NCBI GenBank assembly: GCA_024196135.1
Contig: JAMQCK010000036.1
Location: forward strand, 62,001 to 126,000
Direction of reading: 5' to 3'
Source: Pleurotus ostreatus/Saccharomyces cerevisiae fusant
Taxonomy: Eukaryota > Opisthokonta
DNA: 64,000 bases
The position numbers were made by a program, and so were the translations under genes. Shown one piece after another: positions 37,810 through 48,434 of this stretch; positions within the stretch are counted from its first letter, which is position 1, and the number at the start of each line of letters is the position of its first letter. The notes under the pieces are model-generated. The model did no database searches and was not told the DNA's origin. It saw only the letters and a list, made by a program, of their open reading frames with translations.

Positions 37810-40477
37810 TCAGCACTCTCCCAAAAAGCTGTTTTTGGGCCAAGGCTGTTTGTAGTCATCGACCCAGGTCGTTAGGTTAGGGTTCTGGAGGAAGCAGAGC
37901 AAGTTCAGCAACAGCAAACAGGATGGTAATAGACCTTGGCTTACAGTATACGCCTCCTCGAACTGCTTGATGTAAGCCGCCGTTGGGAAGTCATCCGGGT
38001 CGCAGCCGTAGCTACAGCGTGTCAGGACTCAGAAGACGCTGGAAGCACCGTATCATATAGAACTCACTTGATGTTGTCGGGATCCTGGTAGACACGGATG
38101 TAGTCGATTGACATGGTCGTCTGTATAGAGGTCGGCATTTAGAGCGCGGCCACGGCTCACGAGATTTGCTGCTTGACGAACCGGGAAAGTTAAGTGTTCG
38201 AAGTCGACAGGGCCGAAGTTCTGACTGGAACCCAGGTTGACGATGACTGCGGGGCGGCCCAGTGAATAAACAATCCGGTTAGACATGAGGCCCACGCACG
38301 GTACATGGGCTCCTGCGGGATAGGACGAGCGCCGATCTGGACTTTGGGGTCGGCAGCGAGGCCGGCTGACTTTATGGTCCACGCCGCTGCGCCGCTGGGA
38401 ACTAGGTCAAATATAATGCTGCCCGGTCGGTTGATAACCACATACGCGTTGATCCATGTGATGTACTGGGAGGCGCAGTCCAGTCAGTAACAAGCTGTCT
38501 TCGAACTACGCGCGATTAAACCCACCGCATCATCAAACCCGGGCTTGTACTCAAAGCCATACAAGGAGAAGCAACCTTCCTCAAGCTCGTAGCACGCCTG
38601 GTCTGCGGTCCGATCAGACTCGGAGGTCGAAACTAAGGTCGCACGCAGCGCTTGAACTCACCCGTCTTCGACACAACGGACGTCGCCTGCTGGTACACGC
38701 CGCCCTTGTACGAGTTCTCGGAGGAGACACTGGAGTTATAGATGATCAAGTTCTCCGCCGTGTCGAACCACTCGTAGGCTGTGAGGACGTTGGTTATATA
38801 TGACAACCACCGACATAGAAACGCCACTGACCATGGTTGAAAGGCGCCCATTGTCCGGACTGGGATACGTGTCCTCCAAGCTTCGTATCGACCTGCGCTT
38901 CGAACATGTCGATCTCCGGGGCGGCGCGTCCAACGAAGGTGTTGTCCGATGAGTGAATAGGCCCCGGGTGTGCCTCGCCTGGACAGGTGCACCGCGACAG
39001 GCGCTGGCCGGGAGCGTAGGCCACACAATCGCTGCCGTAAGCTTTCGTAAATCGCGGGCGGAGTTGAATGACGCACAGAGGACGCCGCCGAAGTCCTCGT
39101 CGCCGTCGACGGTTGCTGCTTTGGGCTGACCATTGACCGTCTGGTTCTTGACGGTGCCGACGTCGCAGGAGTCTGCCAGGTGTCGAGATCATTGTCGGCG
39201 GAACTGTTTTGAGATACACGTACCGTAGGTATACGGCCATGTCCCCTCAAGGGTGGCACCATATCCCGCGCGGCCCAGGTTGCCCATCGCCCACACAGCA
39301 GGCCAGAGGCCGAGGATGTTGTTCGCGCCGGGCAGGGTTACAGACGCCTCGTATAGCCTGGCGAGGATGAGTATATTGATGCACCTCGAGCGAGCCGAGG
39401 ACGCACCCGCCCGTAAAGCAGAACTTGTTCCACGTCGTCATCATACCGCCCGAGTAGTCCAGATCGTGGTTCTTTTTCTTGTCGAGCGTCACACGCAGCG
39501 CGCCACCCCGAGTGGTGATCTGCGCGGGGTCATACCATTCCAGGTTGTTCGTCTGCCGACTTCGTGAGCGATGTAAAGTAGCAACAGTATAACGCTGAAT
39601 GAGCATCAATATAACGCTGGAACTCACACCCCAGTAGTGGAGGTCGTAGGCCTCCCAGTACGGGTCATCGCCGGGATAGAAGGTCCGGTTGTCGACGTTG
39701 AACTCGTCGGAGAAGATAAGCTGCAACTCTTTATCGCTCATGTACGACTTCTTTGTCTTGAATTCTTCGGGCGTGTCGGGGTCTATCATGCCCCACTTGC
39801 CATCCATCTCTGGGATCTGGCCAGTGCCGTTGATCCCACCCAGGCCAAACCCTGGCAAAAGGACGTGTCTGTTGACTTCGACGCTCGGAGAATACAGAAG
39901 GCACACCTCCGTTGCTGGAAAGGGCATTCTTTGTGAAGTAAGACGCTACGGGATACCCAGCGCTGTCCACAATCAGCTTGCGATGCACTGATCCAGAGGA
40001 GACAGATCACGTACAATAGACCGAGCATGCCGAGGAGGAGTAGCAGCAGGAATCCGAGGTTCACGAAGCCACGGGTAGTGAAGATACTCGAGCCGCGGTC
40101 GATCAACTTGTCGCGCCGCGGGTCCGGATTGTGGATGCTGTCGTCCGCCTCGCGCTGCCCGCGCATGAGGTTGGTAGCACCCCATAGCAGAGGATCCGCG
40201 TCGAGGTTGAACTGGCGAGAGATCAGTACAGACGAGCGCCTGGCATCGCCAAACATACCTTCCCCGAGTCTGCAATGTTCAGAAAGCGGGGGGGCTGTTG
40301 GGGATTACGACGGTATGCTGGCGGTGCAAGTGCATTGGGGCTCTAAAGAGGGTTTAGAATCCTCAAACGGTGAGTAGCTGGGTCAAGACACACCCCGAAG
40401 AGAACGTTGGGGCGGGCATACGCGAGAGATTGCCTGCGCCTCTGGGCGTCGGGCCCAAAGGGATAAGGAGTGGACAT
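37810..40477 (-). CDS. KRE6/SKN1-family beta-1,6-glucan synthesis protein, copy 2
   Basis: This is a full-length paralogue of the gene at 34777. The start at 40477 gives MSTPYPFGPDAQRRRQSLAY. The signal-anchor is NLGFLLLLLLGMLGLL and the lumenal part has NGTGQIPEMDGKWGMIDPDT, LIFSDEFNVDNRTFYPGDDP, APEIDMFEAQVD (intact catalytic motif) and the end DDYKQPWPKNSFLGEC. Over the 66 residues around the anchor, 57 are identical to copy 1 by hand count. Exon borders fall at matching places. Both copies look functional; the split of labour between them is unknown, by analogy with yeast KRE6 and SKN1. Confidence 0.95.
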
Positions 40478-41522
40478 GGTCGTTGGGGTCAATGGGCGTT
40501 CATGAGAATGTGCATCCACGCCGAGGTAGTCGGCGTCGGGGCAATGCAAGGCGATAGGCTGATGCTGGCGACTGGCGTCTCATACATGCTTGCTTCCTAC
40601 CTCGCGCGTCGCGTGTGGTCAGAACTCGCCGTGACCAAACGATTGATGCAATGGCCATCGGCGTCACTGTATTCCACAGAGTAGCGCCCGAGAAAGTTAA
40701 GGCGAACAAGAAGTTTGGGAACACGAATGAGACGGAGAGGCAGACTGGGAAGTGAGACACTCCGAGGAGCGAGGCGAGAGCGGAACTGAGTTCAGATTGC
40801 CGCGACTTACTGAAAGGTGTGGTCGGCGTTCTGAGTGGTATACAAAGGATTTTTTCTCCAATAAGTAGCATTGTCAAAGCAGCGGTCATTCGCTTGGGAT
40901 CGAAAGGGCTTGTAATCAACCTGCAAGGAGTAGCAGTGGGAACGCAGATGGTCGAAAGACCGAGGTTGCCGCACTCGAACTCAATCGGAGCAGGACGGAA
41001 AGAGGCTTGTGATGTGATCACTGCCAAATGCGGATGTAGACCCGGCCACTGGGCGAGGTATGCGACGCCCATTTAGATGACACCCGGAGAGTCCAAGGTG
41101 TACATTTGCATCTTTTTCTGTGAAGCCGAGGCTATACAAATGCTCGACGCGGATATTTTGGCGTGGTTCAACTTGTGTCACATGTTCTCGGTACCGATGC
41201 GCACGTGCTCCGCTCCTGAGTAGTGATCCGAACTCTCGCGGTTTCTTCTCCACCGCTGCCACATTAGACAAGCTCAAGTCTACCGACATGGCTCTCTCGT
41301 CCTGCTCCTTCTGCTATGCTTGCACCTACTGGAAATGTGCATTTCCAAGAGTGCAAGACGAACGAAATCTGAGAAAAAATATAGTCTCATCTATTCTAGG
41401 TGTGGCCGCTCTGACATCAACACTGTGTCATCCCCACTTCATTGCGAAATAAAAGGACGCACCTTTGCATAGCAAGGCCCAAATGATCTTCGAAGACCCC
41501 TTCACATCGTTCTAGCACTATC
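40478..41522. other. Intergenic, shared promoter region
   Basis: This 1 kb region separates the divergent KRE6 copy 2 and TIM-barrel genes. The stretch 40511-40548 resembles the copy 1 upstream region. A minus-strand ATG frame (40500-41072, 190 codons, MGVAYLAQWPGLHPHLAV) has no motif and runs across the KRE6 promoter, so I treat it as unproven. Confidence 0.4.
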
Positions 41523-42627
41523 ATGTCTTCTAGTCTCATCGAACAGATTCCCACATCGTTCGCCTCGTGCTCGATCGGGTACGCTCCCTCCCACACCCTC
41601 CCCAAGAAGCTCGACGCTATACACAAGGCGGGTTTTCAAGCCATCGAGCTATCTTTTCCGGACTTGCAGGGCTTTGCGAAGGAGTACTTGAAGCGGGACG
41701 TAGCAGAGGATGATTACGACGCTTTGTGCGAAGCTGGGAAGCGCGTCAGGGAGCTGTGTGCCGAGAGAAAGCTCAGCATCCTCATGCTGCAGCCATTCGC
41801 GAATTTCGAGGGATGGACAGAGGGCTCCGAGGAGCGCAAGGACGCATTTGAGCGTGCGAAGGGATGGATTAAGATCATGCAGGCGGTCGGCACGGATATG
41901 CTTCAGGTGCATACTTTCCCCCTTTATTATTGATGTAAAGACTTTCTCTGACCATCCTATACAGGTCGGCTCAACCGACTCAGACGGCATTGACACTTCG
42001 CCCGAGAGGATCGTCTCGGACCTACGACAGCTCGCCGACATGCTTGCCGCCCACAACTTCCGCCTCGCATACGAGAACTGGTGCTGGTCGACGCACGCGC
42101 CCACCTGGCACGCTGTCTGGGATATTGTACGCAGGGTCGACCGCCCTAACGTCGGTCTCTGCCTCGACACCTTCCAGACCGCCGGAAGCCAGTGGGCGGA
42201 CCCGACTACGGCCTCCGGGCTCATCGAGGACGTGCCGAAGGACGAGCTCGAGCGGCGCTTCCGCGCGAGCCTGGAGGAACTCGCGCGGGAGGTGCCGCGG
42301 GAGAAAATATATCTGCTGCAGATCTCGGATGCGTATAAGCCTGCGATGCCCCTCAGCAAGGCGCTCGATGAGGAAAAGGGGCTGCGCCCGAGAGGTGTGT
42401 GGAGTCACGACTACCGGCCAGTGCCCTTTGAGGTGGGTTATCTCCCGGTCGTGGATGTGACGAAGGCGGTACTAAGGACGGGCTTCCGGGGGTACTTTTC
42501 TGTCGAAGTCTTTGACAGCGGGGAGGCGGGTACCGGGAAGGAGTACGACTTGGACGAGTTCGCGCGGCAGGCGATGGACAGTCTTCGAAAGCTGCTCGAA
42601 GCTTGCGCAGACGATGCTACGCTTTGA
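41523..42627 (+). CDS. Xylose-isomerase-like TIM-barrel enzyme (3-dehydroshikimate dehydratase-like)
   Basis: The start at 41523 gives MSSSLIEQIPTSFASCSIGY. The fold signature is complete: HKAGFQAIELSFPDLQGF (strand 2 with Glu), LSILMLQPFANFEGW, a strand with LAYENWCWSTHAPTW (metal-ligand Glu), RPNVGLCLDTFQTAG (Asp), IYLLQISDAYKPAM (Asp), and GYFSVEVFDSGE (Glu). One intron interrupts it, about 41908-41964, between TDMLQ and VGSTDSDG. Members of this family include sugar-phosphate isomerases and fungal 3-dehydroshikimate dehydratases of quinate breakdown. The length, about 349 residues, suits the latter, but substrate is inference; no other quinate-pathway gene is nearby. Confidence 0.85.
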
Positions 42628-42744
42628 GCCATAGTATCGCAAGCATGTATCTGGTATCGTCAAAGTTATCAAGGAGACCAAGAGAATGATTCCATATTCT
42701 GATAAACGAAAACCATGCCCCAAATTGCGCCCACCCCGAATTGA

Positions 42745-44479
42745 CTACACGAAACCCACCTCCAACGGCGCGCAATCCGTGGGGTACTCGTCTCTGGGGA
42801 AGCGCGTAACGGAGTCGCTCCCCGTTTGCCCAACGCGCCCGGAGGAGACGAGCGGGCACAGAAACCTCTCCTCGTCCGGATTCGACTGACCGAAGCACAA
42901 GAGCTGCGGGTCCTGATTGCTCATGTACACGCTCGTGACGCGCGTCCCGGTAGGGTTAAGCTCGTCCACACTGGCGCCCTTGTAGTTGTCGCCGATGATC
43001 AGGGAGCGCGCGTACGGCGTCTTGAGGAACTTCTTCGCGCCGTTGAAGAGGGCGGTGTAGGTGGGGATGCTGCCGTGGTCCTTGACCTGTGCGAGTATGA
43101 GTTGAGTATGGGCGATAAAGGATAGAATGTGCAGGATATGCCAATGGGGAGACTCACCTGTTTCTTGATGACGGCCATGATGGCGTACAGCCATGGGTCG
43201 TACCTGTACCAGCCGACCTGCATGTGCTTCATGGCATCCTGCGTCTCGGCGACGGCGGACATCATGAAGCCGCCACCGATGGATCCGCCCATAGGGGACG
43301 TCGAGATAAGAGTGAAGTTCACCCCGGGCTTGAGGTACTAGTCAATGATCTTAGCCGCGCGGTATCAGCGATATTAACGACGAGCAACCAACCTGCCGAA
43401 CCGTATCCACGACCGTGCCGTAGGAATAGATATTCCTCCCACCGTAATCGGTCTTTGCCATAGTTATCCCCCTTCCACCGTCCTGCACGTCCAGGTACAG
43501 AAAACGCACGTCGCCCGGTTGTGCGCTCGAGAGCAGGGTGTACAGCGTTGAGGTGAGGCGATTTCCCGTCGGCGCCCGCCGGCCATCATAGTAATATATC
43601 TCGATGTCCTCGGGGCTGAAGTCCAGGTCCCTCGTGAGCATGTCGCGGAGGAGGAAGATGCCGTTGTCGCCGCCAGTGTCGGCGCGCATGATGAGGGCCT
43701 GGAAGGGATGCGCAATGAGCGACAAGTCGCGCGTGAGGGGTGTCATACGCGTACCCTCTTCTTGCGAGCCTGCCGCCAGTCGGTCTGCTGCAGGTCGACC
43801 GCCTGGCTGGACGTTGCCCCGCGCCTTGTGATCTTGGCGGATTTGGCCGCGGGGTAGTAGATGACGACGTCGAAGGTGTCGAAGGAGGCTTTGATTTGCG
43901 TGTTGGATTTCTCGACGGTGTGGAATGTAGAGGAAAGGGAGTAGCGGGTTCGGGGGGCTTCCGGGGTGTTTACCGTGTACTGGAAATAGACACCGACGGG
44001 AGCGCCGTCATAGATATCGTCCGGGACAACTAGGGTCATCATCTCGTTTGTCGCTTCTTCAGGCCAGCTGAACTTGCCGGTGTAGACCCTGGTAGTCGGA
44101 ACGAGGGAGGGAGTCGACAGGCTCCTCGTCACCGTCGTCACCGAAGGCGTCCGGGGATTGGTGTACATCTTGACCGTCATGGACTCGAGGTCGGGCGTGA
44201 AGTCCGCCTCGAATTGGAAGGATGAGCACATGAAGCAGACGCTGTACCGCGTGTCGGTCTTCATAATTTCGTGGATGGTACCATACTGTTTTGGCTGTGA
44301 GCGAAGCTTTGTGGCTAGATAGAGACCAGACTCGCCTGCGTGTTATTTTCCTTTGAGCGATCGGACCATTGCCAGTACACGCAAACGGGGTCTTGCAGCG
44401 CGAGATCGACAGGAAAGACGAAGGTAATGGACTCGTTCACTGCCCTCTCAAAGTCGATCTTGCCGCTGTAGACATACAT
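42745..44479 (-). CDS. Metacaspase-like protein with degenerate catalytic sites
   Basis: The N-terminal half holds two related beta-rich segments, YSGKIDFERAVNESITFVFP...VCVYWQWS and YTGKFSWPEEATNEMMTLVVP...VGVYFQYT, which look like a duplicated sandwich domain. Across a 56 nt intron comes a caspase-type fold: KKRALIMRADTGGDNGIFLL, EDIEIYYYDG, TLYTLLSSAQPGDVRFLYLD, then NFTLISTSPMGGSIGGGF, and DPWLYAIMAVIKKQ. In metacaspases the third strand carries a His (SGHGG) and the fourth a Cys (DCCHSG); here these read DVQDGG and STSPMGGS. So peptidase activity looks lost, though the alignment is by eye. The start at 44479 (MYVYSGKI) is tentative; an upstream ATG exon near 44550 (MTFDQHFASSLCIS) may also belong. 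The stop follows PLEVGFV. Confidence 0.65.
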
Positions 44480-45588
44480 GACGGAGGAGAGTCAGACGTC
44501 GCCTCGGAGATGCAGAGGGAACTAGCAAAGTGCTGGTCGAAGGTCATTGCCTGACTGAACACTTATATACGTAGCGACTTTGAAGCCGGATACGCCACTA
44601 GCGAACAAAGGCGTGGCAGGTGAGACGGCATAGGCTCGATCTGAAAGTGAAATGAACCAGAGAAAATTTCGGTTTTCCGATAGTGCTCCTAAGCAGCGAC
44701 TATAGTGGGCAGACGTTGTACGTCTGAAGACAGCAGAGATCAAGCGGTTCAAGCAGTATTATGATCCCAGTCACATCAGCGCGGCTAGGATTGTCACCGT
44801 CTCGATATGAAGGAGTCGATGAACGCTATAGTACAGCCAAGAGATGTCACCCAAGCCGAGAAGACATATAAGAGCTCCGATTCATTCGGCCGCAAGAAAG
44901 AGGAGGGCAGAGGACTTCGAGCTTTCAGAATGGGGTCATAGAGATGAGGACAGTCGCGAACGGTCTTGTCACACGATCACAGCCTGTGACAATTGAGACG
45001 GTTGACATTTATTTGTGGCGCCGCTCCTGCACATTCCTGCGCTGCCAGTAGTCTGCGCCGCCATCAGGGTCTGTCTCTAGAGCCGTCCCACGCAGTGCCT
45101 ATCGCGTCGGAGGTTTGGCCAGTAGGCTGGGCATTCTCGATGTGTCGTTGTATCTCAGCATCGGTGAAGGGCCAAGTGTGTCGCGTGAGTCCTCGTCGTC
45201 GCTAGCAATGTCGCCCTTTGGTACATCCGCCGGCACCATCTTGCCATGAGCTCCCCAAGCCCAGTCTGATGACCATTCGCAAGTGAGCATCACCATGTCA
45301 GCTACGTGATCTACGACGTATCCCCAAGCCAGAGTTGGCGATGCCATCGGGCTGCATTAATTAGAGAGCTAGATTCCGCCCCTCTGCTCGCCCATCTCCG
45401 AATTCACTGAACATTGAACCTGCAGTTCAGGAACAGTGGGACAAGGGCGCCTCAACATGGTGCGCGACGACCAGCCTTTGGGAGCAATTTGAAACCAAGA
45501 TCGAGCGCACAAGGAGGATAGAGATGGCGCGCAAGTGAGGCGCAAAAATCATGAAAGAGCGTAAATGCAAGAGATGCAGCCCAGAAGG
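44480..45588. other. Intergenic, no clear gene
   Basis: One ATG-initiated minus-strand frame (45099-45347, 82 codons, MASPTLAWGYVVDHVADMVM) is the only candidate; it has no motif. The region near 44480 contains the promoter of the metacaspase-like gene. Confidence 0.3.
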
Positions 45589-45708
45589 TAGTCTCGAAAA
45601 CCAGCCTGAGATGGTCTCGTAGACCAGCTTCGAGGCGGTTTCGCCCACCAGCCTTGAGGTGGCCTCGGGAACCACTGAGAGCATCCTGTGAGCCACCTCA
45701 GAGGCGCC
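45589..45708. repeat. 24 bp minisatellite, about five units
   Basis: Four consecutive 24 bp units (45589-45612, 45613-45636, 45637-45660, 45661-45684) and a more divergent fifth share the pattern GGTCTCGNNNACCAGCCTTG followed by AGNN. The length of 24 keeps frame: the minus-strand open frame through it reads VPEATSRL, VGETASKL, VYETISGW, an 8-residue repeat. That frame (45427-45762) begins at a GTG rather than an ATG, so whether it is translated is unclear. Confidence 0.7.
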
Positions 45709-45934
45709 GTATATGTACAGGGGGTATATGATATATGTAAGTCCCAGCGACAACAAAGACACAGTAATTCAACATAGAGTCCTTGCTTGATTGTAAGAGA
45801 GCGTAAGTAGCATGCATATGAGATGAGTCAGTCCATAGGGGAGCGTCTGTTGCGTCAGGAGTCCGCGGCGAAGGGATCGTAAATGGTCACAAGGTCAGAC
45901 TAGCCGAGTAAGTAATCGCCCTAGAGCAGAATAC

Positions 45935-47893
45935 CTACCCCCGCGTCAGCTGCAACGAAACCCTCTTCGCCAACCGCGACGCAATGCTAGGCTTCCTCCT
46001 TAGGCGCCTGTCCGTGCTGTCGAACATCTCGCTCCTCGACGCGGCGCGCAGTAGCGTCCAGTCGCTCGATACGCGCACGTCTTCGCTCGACATCCTCGCC
46101 TCGGGTAGCGCGTCGCTCGTGGATACGGAGGCTTGCGAGCCGGTATCCTGCCCAAGTTTGCGGTCCGCCGACTGTCCCAGATCACGATTCACCGACCCCG
46201 CTCGTGACCCCGCATTCGAGGACCCCGACTCCGCAATCGAGAACAGCGAGCGCAACTTCTGCCGCCGCGGGCTCGGGCGGTCTGGGCGGTCGGAGTGCCG
46301 CAACGACAAGAAGCGCGTCGGCGATGCGTTCTCCAAGGAGAGGAAGGTCCGATGCCCCTTGACGGGTGTCGAGGACTGGGTGCGGCGGCGCGCGTCGGAC
46401 GGGGAGGCGCGGGGAGGGCTGAGTTGGCTGGGGAATTGAACTTCTTCCTGAGGAGTTTGAGGTCGCTCTGGTGTAGACGAAAGCTCCTTCTGCGCAAAAC
46501 GGAACTGCTCCCGCACAGTACGAGCAGGAGGCGGAAGGGACACATGCTTTGGGCGAGCGGGCGTGAATCCGAGGTCGAGGTCGAGTGGCGGCAGCACGAC
46601 GCTGGGACTTTCCGAAAACTCTGCAAGCAGCTCGCGCGCGTAGTCCGGCAAAGGCAAAGGCAAGTCGTCGAGCCCTCTGCATATCGACTGGCGTGACCGA
46701 TGAGTCCGCTTCGGCGTATGATATACCACCACCGACCCCCGTGGCACCCCCTGCTCCTCGTCGTCGCCCAAAGCCGCGAACGTGCAGCTGGCAGCAAAGG
46801 CCCGATACGAGCTGTCCTCGTCATGCTGGTCGGTCAAGATGGACGCCGAGGACGCGGTCGGTAGGGTCGTGACCGACGCGGACGCCTCGCTCCCAGCTTG
46901 GGACCTCCGGCACCGCCGACTCGACGTCAGCTCGTCCAAGAACACGCCGGGCGGCGGCAACGGGACGTCCCTCCGCACCAGCATCGGCTCTGCGTCCCTC
47001 GCAACCATCCGGCGCGCCTGCATCGAGCGCCGCTTCAGCCGTGGTGCCGGGCGGGTGGACAGCCCGTGCTCTGAGGACTCGAGGAATTGCGCGAGGTTCG
47101 CTTGTCGTCGGTCTACCACTGGCGGGGACGTAGATGCTTGTTGGAGGCGCGCGGCGGCTTCCTTGGCTTGTTGTTGTCGGAGCTCCCATATCCACCGCTC
47201 GCGCTTCGCTGCATAGAGAGCAGGACCGTGAAGGTCGCTGGAGGCAAGGAGGATTTGAACCTGGCGAGCGGCTTCTTCCGAGGTCTCGGACAGCTGACGG
47301 AGAAGGGATGCGGTGGTATGTAGAGCGCGATCTTGGTCCTCAGGTGACACGAGGGAACGCAGAGATCGTTCAAGTGCGCGTTCCGCCTCCGTATATCTTC
47401 GGTGTCTGCGGGCCTCACTGGTCTCGGCGCGCTGTGCATGGACTGCTTTCGATAGACTGGGTGCCCTGTCAGTACGAAGTTTAGTGAATGAGTTGATTCA
47501 ACGCACTTGTAAGCAGCATGACGATCCTGGGACGGAGAAGTAATGTCTTTCGTATGCGCCCAGCTCTCCGCGCAATCCTATGAGGCTCGTCAGGTCCAGC
47601 TACACCTCCATTGAGTAGCTACGCACCACTAGTATAAGTGGCTGCCGCTTAGGCGCCTCAGCCGCCCGCAAAATGCGCTTCTCCTTCTCCTTAGTCGGCG
47701 GAGGCGTCGGGAACCGTTGAAGAACGTCCTGCATATCCCGCAGCTCGAAGTGGTCCGAGTAGACTCGGTGGTGGTTAAAGTAGGCTCGGTGACGACTAGA
47801 ATGCGCCTGGTGACGGCTAGAGACGACTTTGAATGGGTTTAGGATAAATTATGGAGCCTTCCTTAGTGGACCCTGAAGGCCTTCGGAATTCAT
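45935..47893 (-). CDS. Uncharacterised Ser/Arg/Pro-rich protein
   Basis: The start at 47893 gives MNSEGLQ, and a 45 nt intron with a CTAAAC branch-like site leads into VVSSRHQAHSSRHRAYFNHH, a His/Arg/Tyr-rich imperfect repeat. Then come MQDVLQRFPTPPPTKEKEKR, an exon with DCAESWAHTKDITSPSQDRH, and a coiled-coil-prone stretch (RRYTEAERALERSLRSL, LLRQLSETSEEAARQVQ, RERWIWELRQQQAKEAA). The large last exon (about 430 codons) is Ser/Pro/Arg-rich and probably disordered, with many SP and TP sites, ending ASRLAKRVSLQLTRG. I recognise no domain. Clean splicing across five exons supports a real gene of about 560-570 residues; phosphorylation-rich regulatory or cytoskeletal roles are possible only as a guess. 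Confidence 0.75.
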
Positions 47894-48434
47894 CCGGGTC
47901 AAGGAGCGGACAAAGAGACGCGCGCCACCTCGAGACGAACGCGGGGAAAGAGAATATCACGTGGCCGTAAGGGACCGATCGCGTGACTCACCGGCAAAGT
48001 TCAACTTGAGATCCGTCAAGTCTTTGCTTTGGAAAAGAGGCCAAGGGTGAACTCGGACTCGAGTATGAAGAGTCGCCCATCATACGAGATGGATATAAAA
48101 GTGTTGACTCAGGCCTCATAATTCCATTTTTTTCGGAAGTTCCGCACTAGCATAGTGATGAGCTACCACTACAGGTCTTTCGAACTCAGCGCCGTTGCAC
48201 TGATGCACCCTACTGTGATGGACAGCTATCGTGTATTGAGCTGATGTCGACACACTGAGCGTAAAAACCCGCTGGTATCAATTTGCGGCGCAAAATCGCG
48301 ATCGTGTGTGCCCGATATCCTGGCGCCGAATTTGTGGCAAGCGGGTCGAAAGGCGCAACCGCATGACAGATTGTCCATGGTGGACGACATTGAACCCGCC
48401 GATACTGATGGCATAGCGCAAGTCAAGACAGTTT
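47894..48434. other. Intergenic, no gene recognised
   Basis: The promoter side of the Ser/Arg-rich gene and the 3' flank of the BTB gene. Frames are short and without motifs. Confidence 0.4.

Noticed and set aside
40500..41072. 190-codon minus-strand ATG frame upstream of KRE6 copy 2
   Set aside because: It has no recognisable motif and occupies sequence partly conserved as the KRE6 upstream region, so a chance frame is more likely.
46182..46872. Alternative frames of up to 211 codons within the Ser/Arg-rich gene
   Set aside because: Shadows of the large last exon, whose 471-codon frame is longer and joins upstream exons cleanly.
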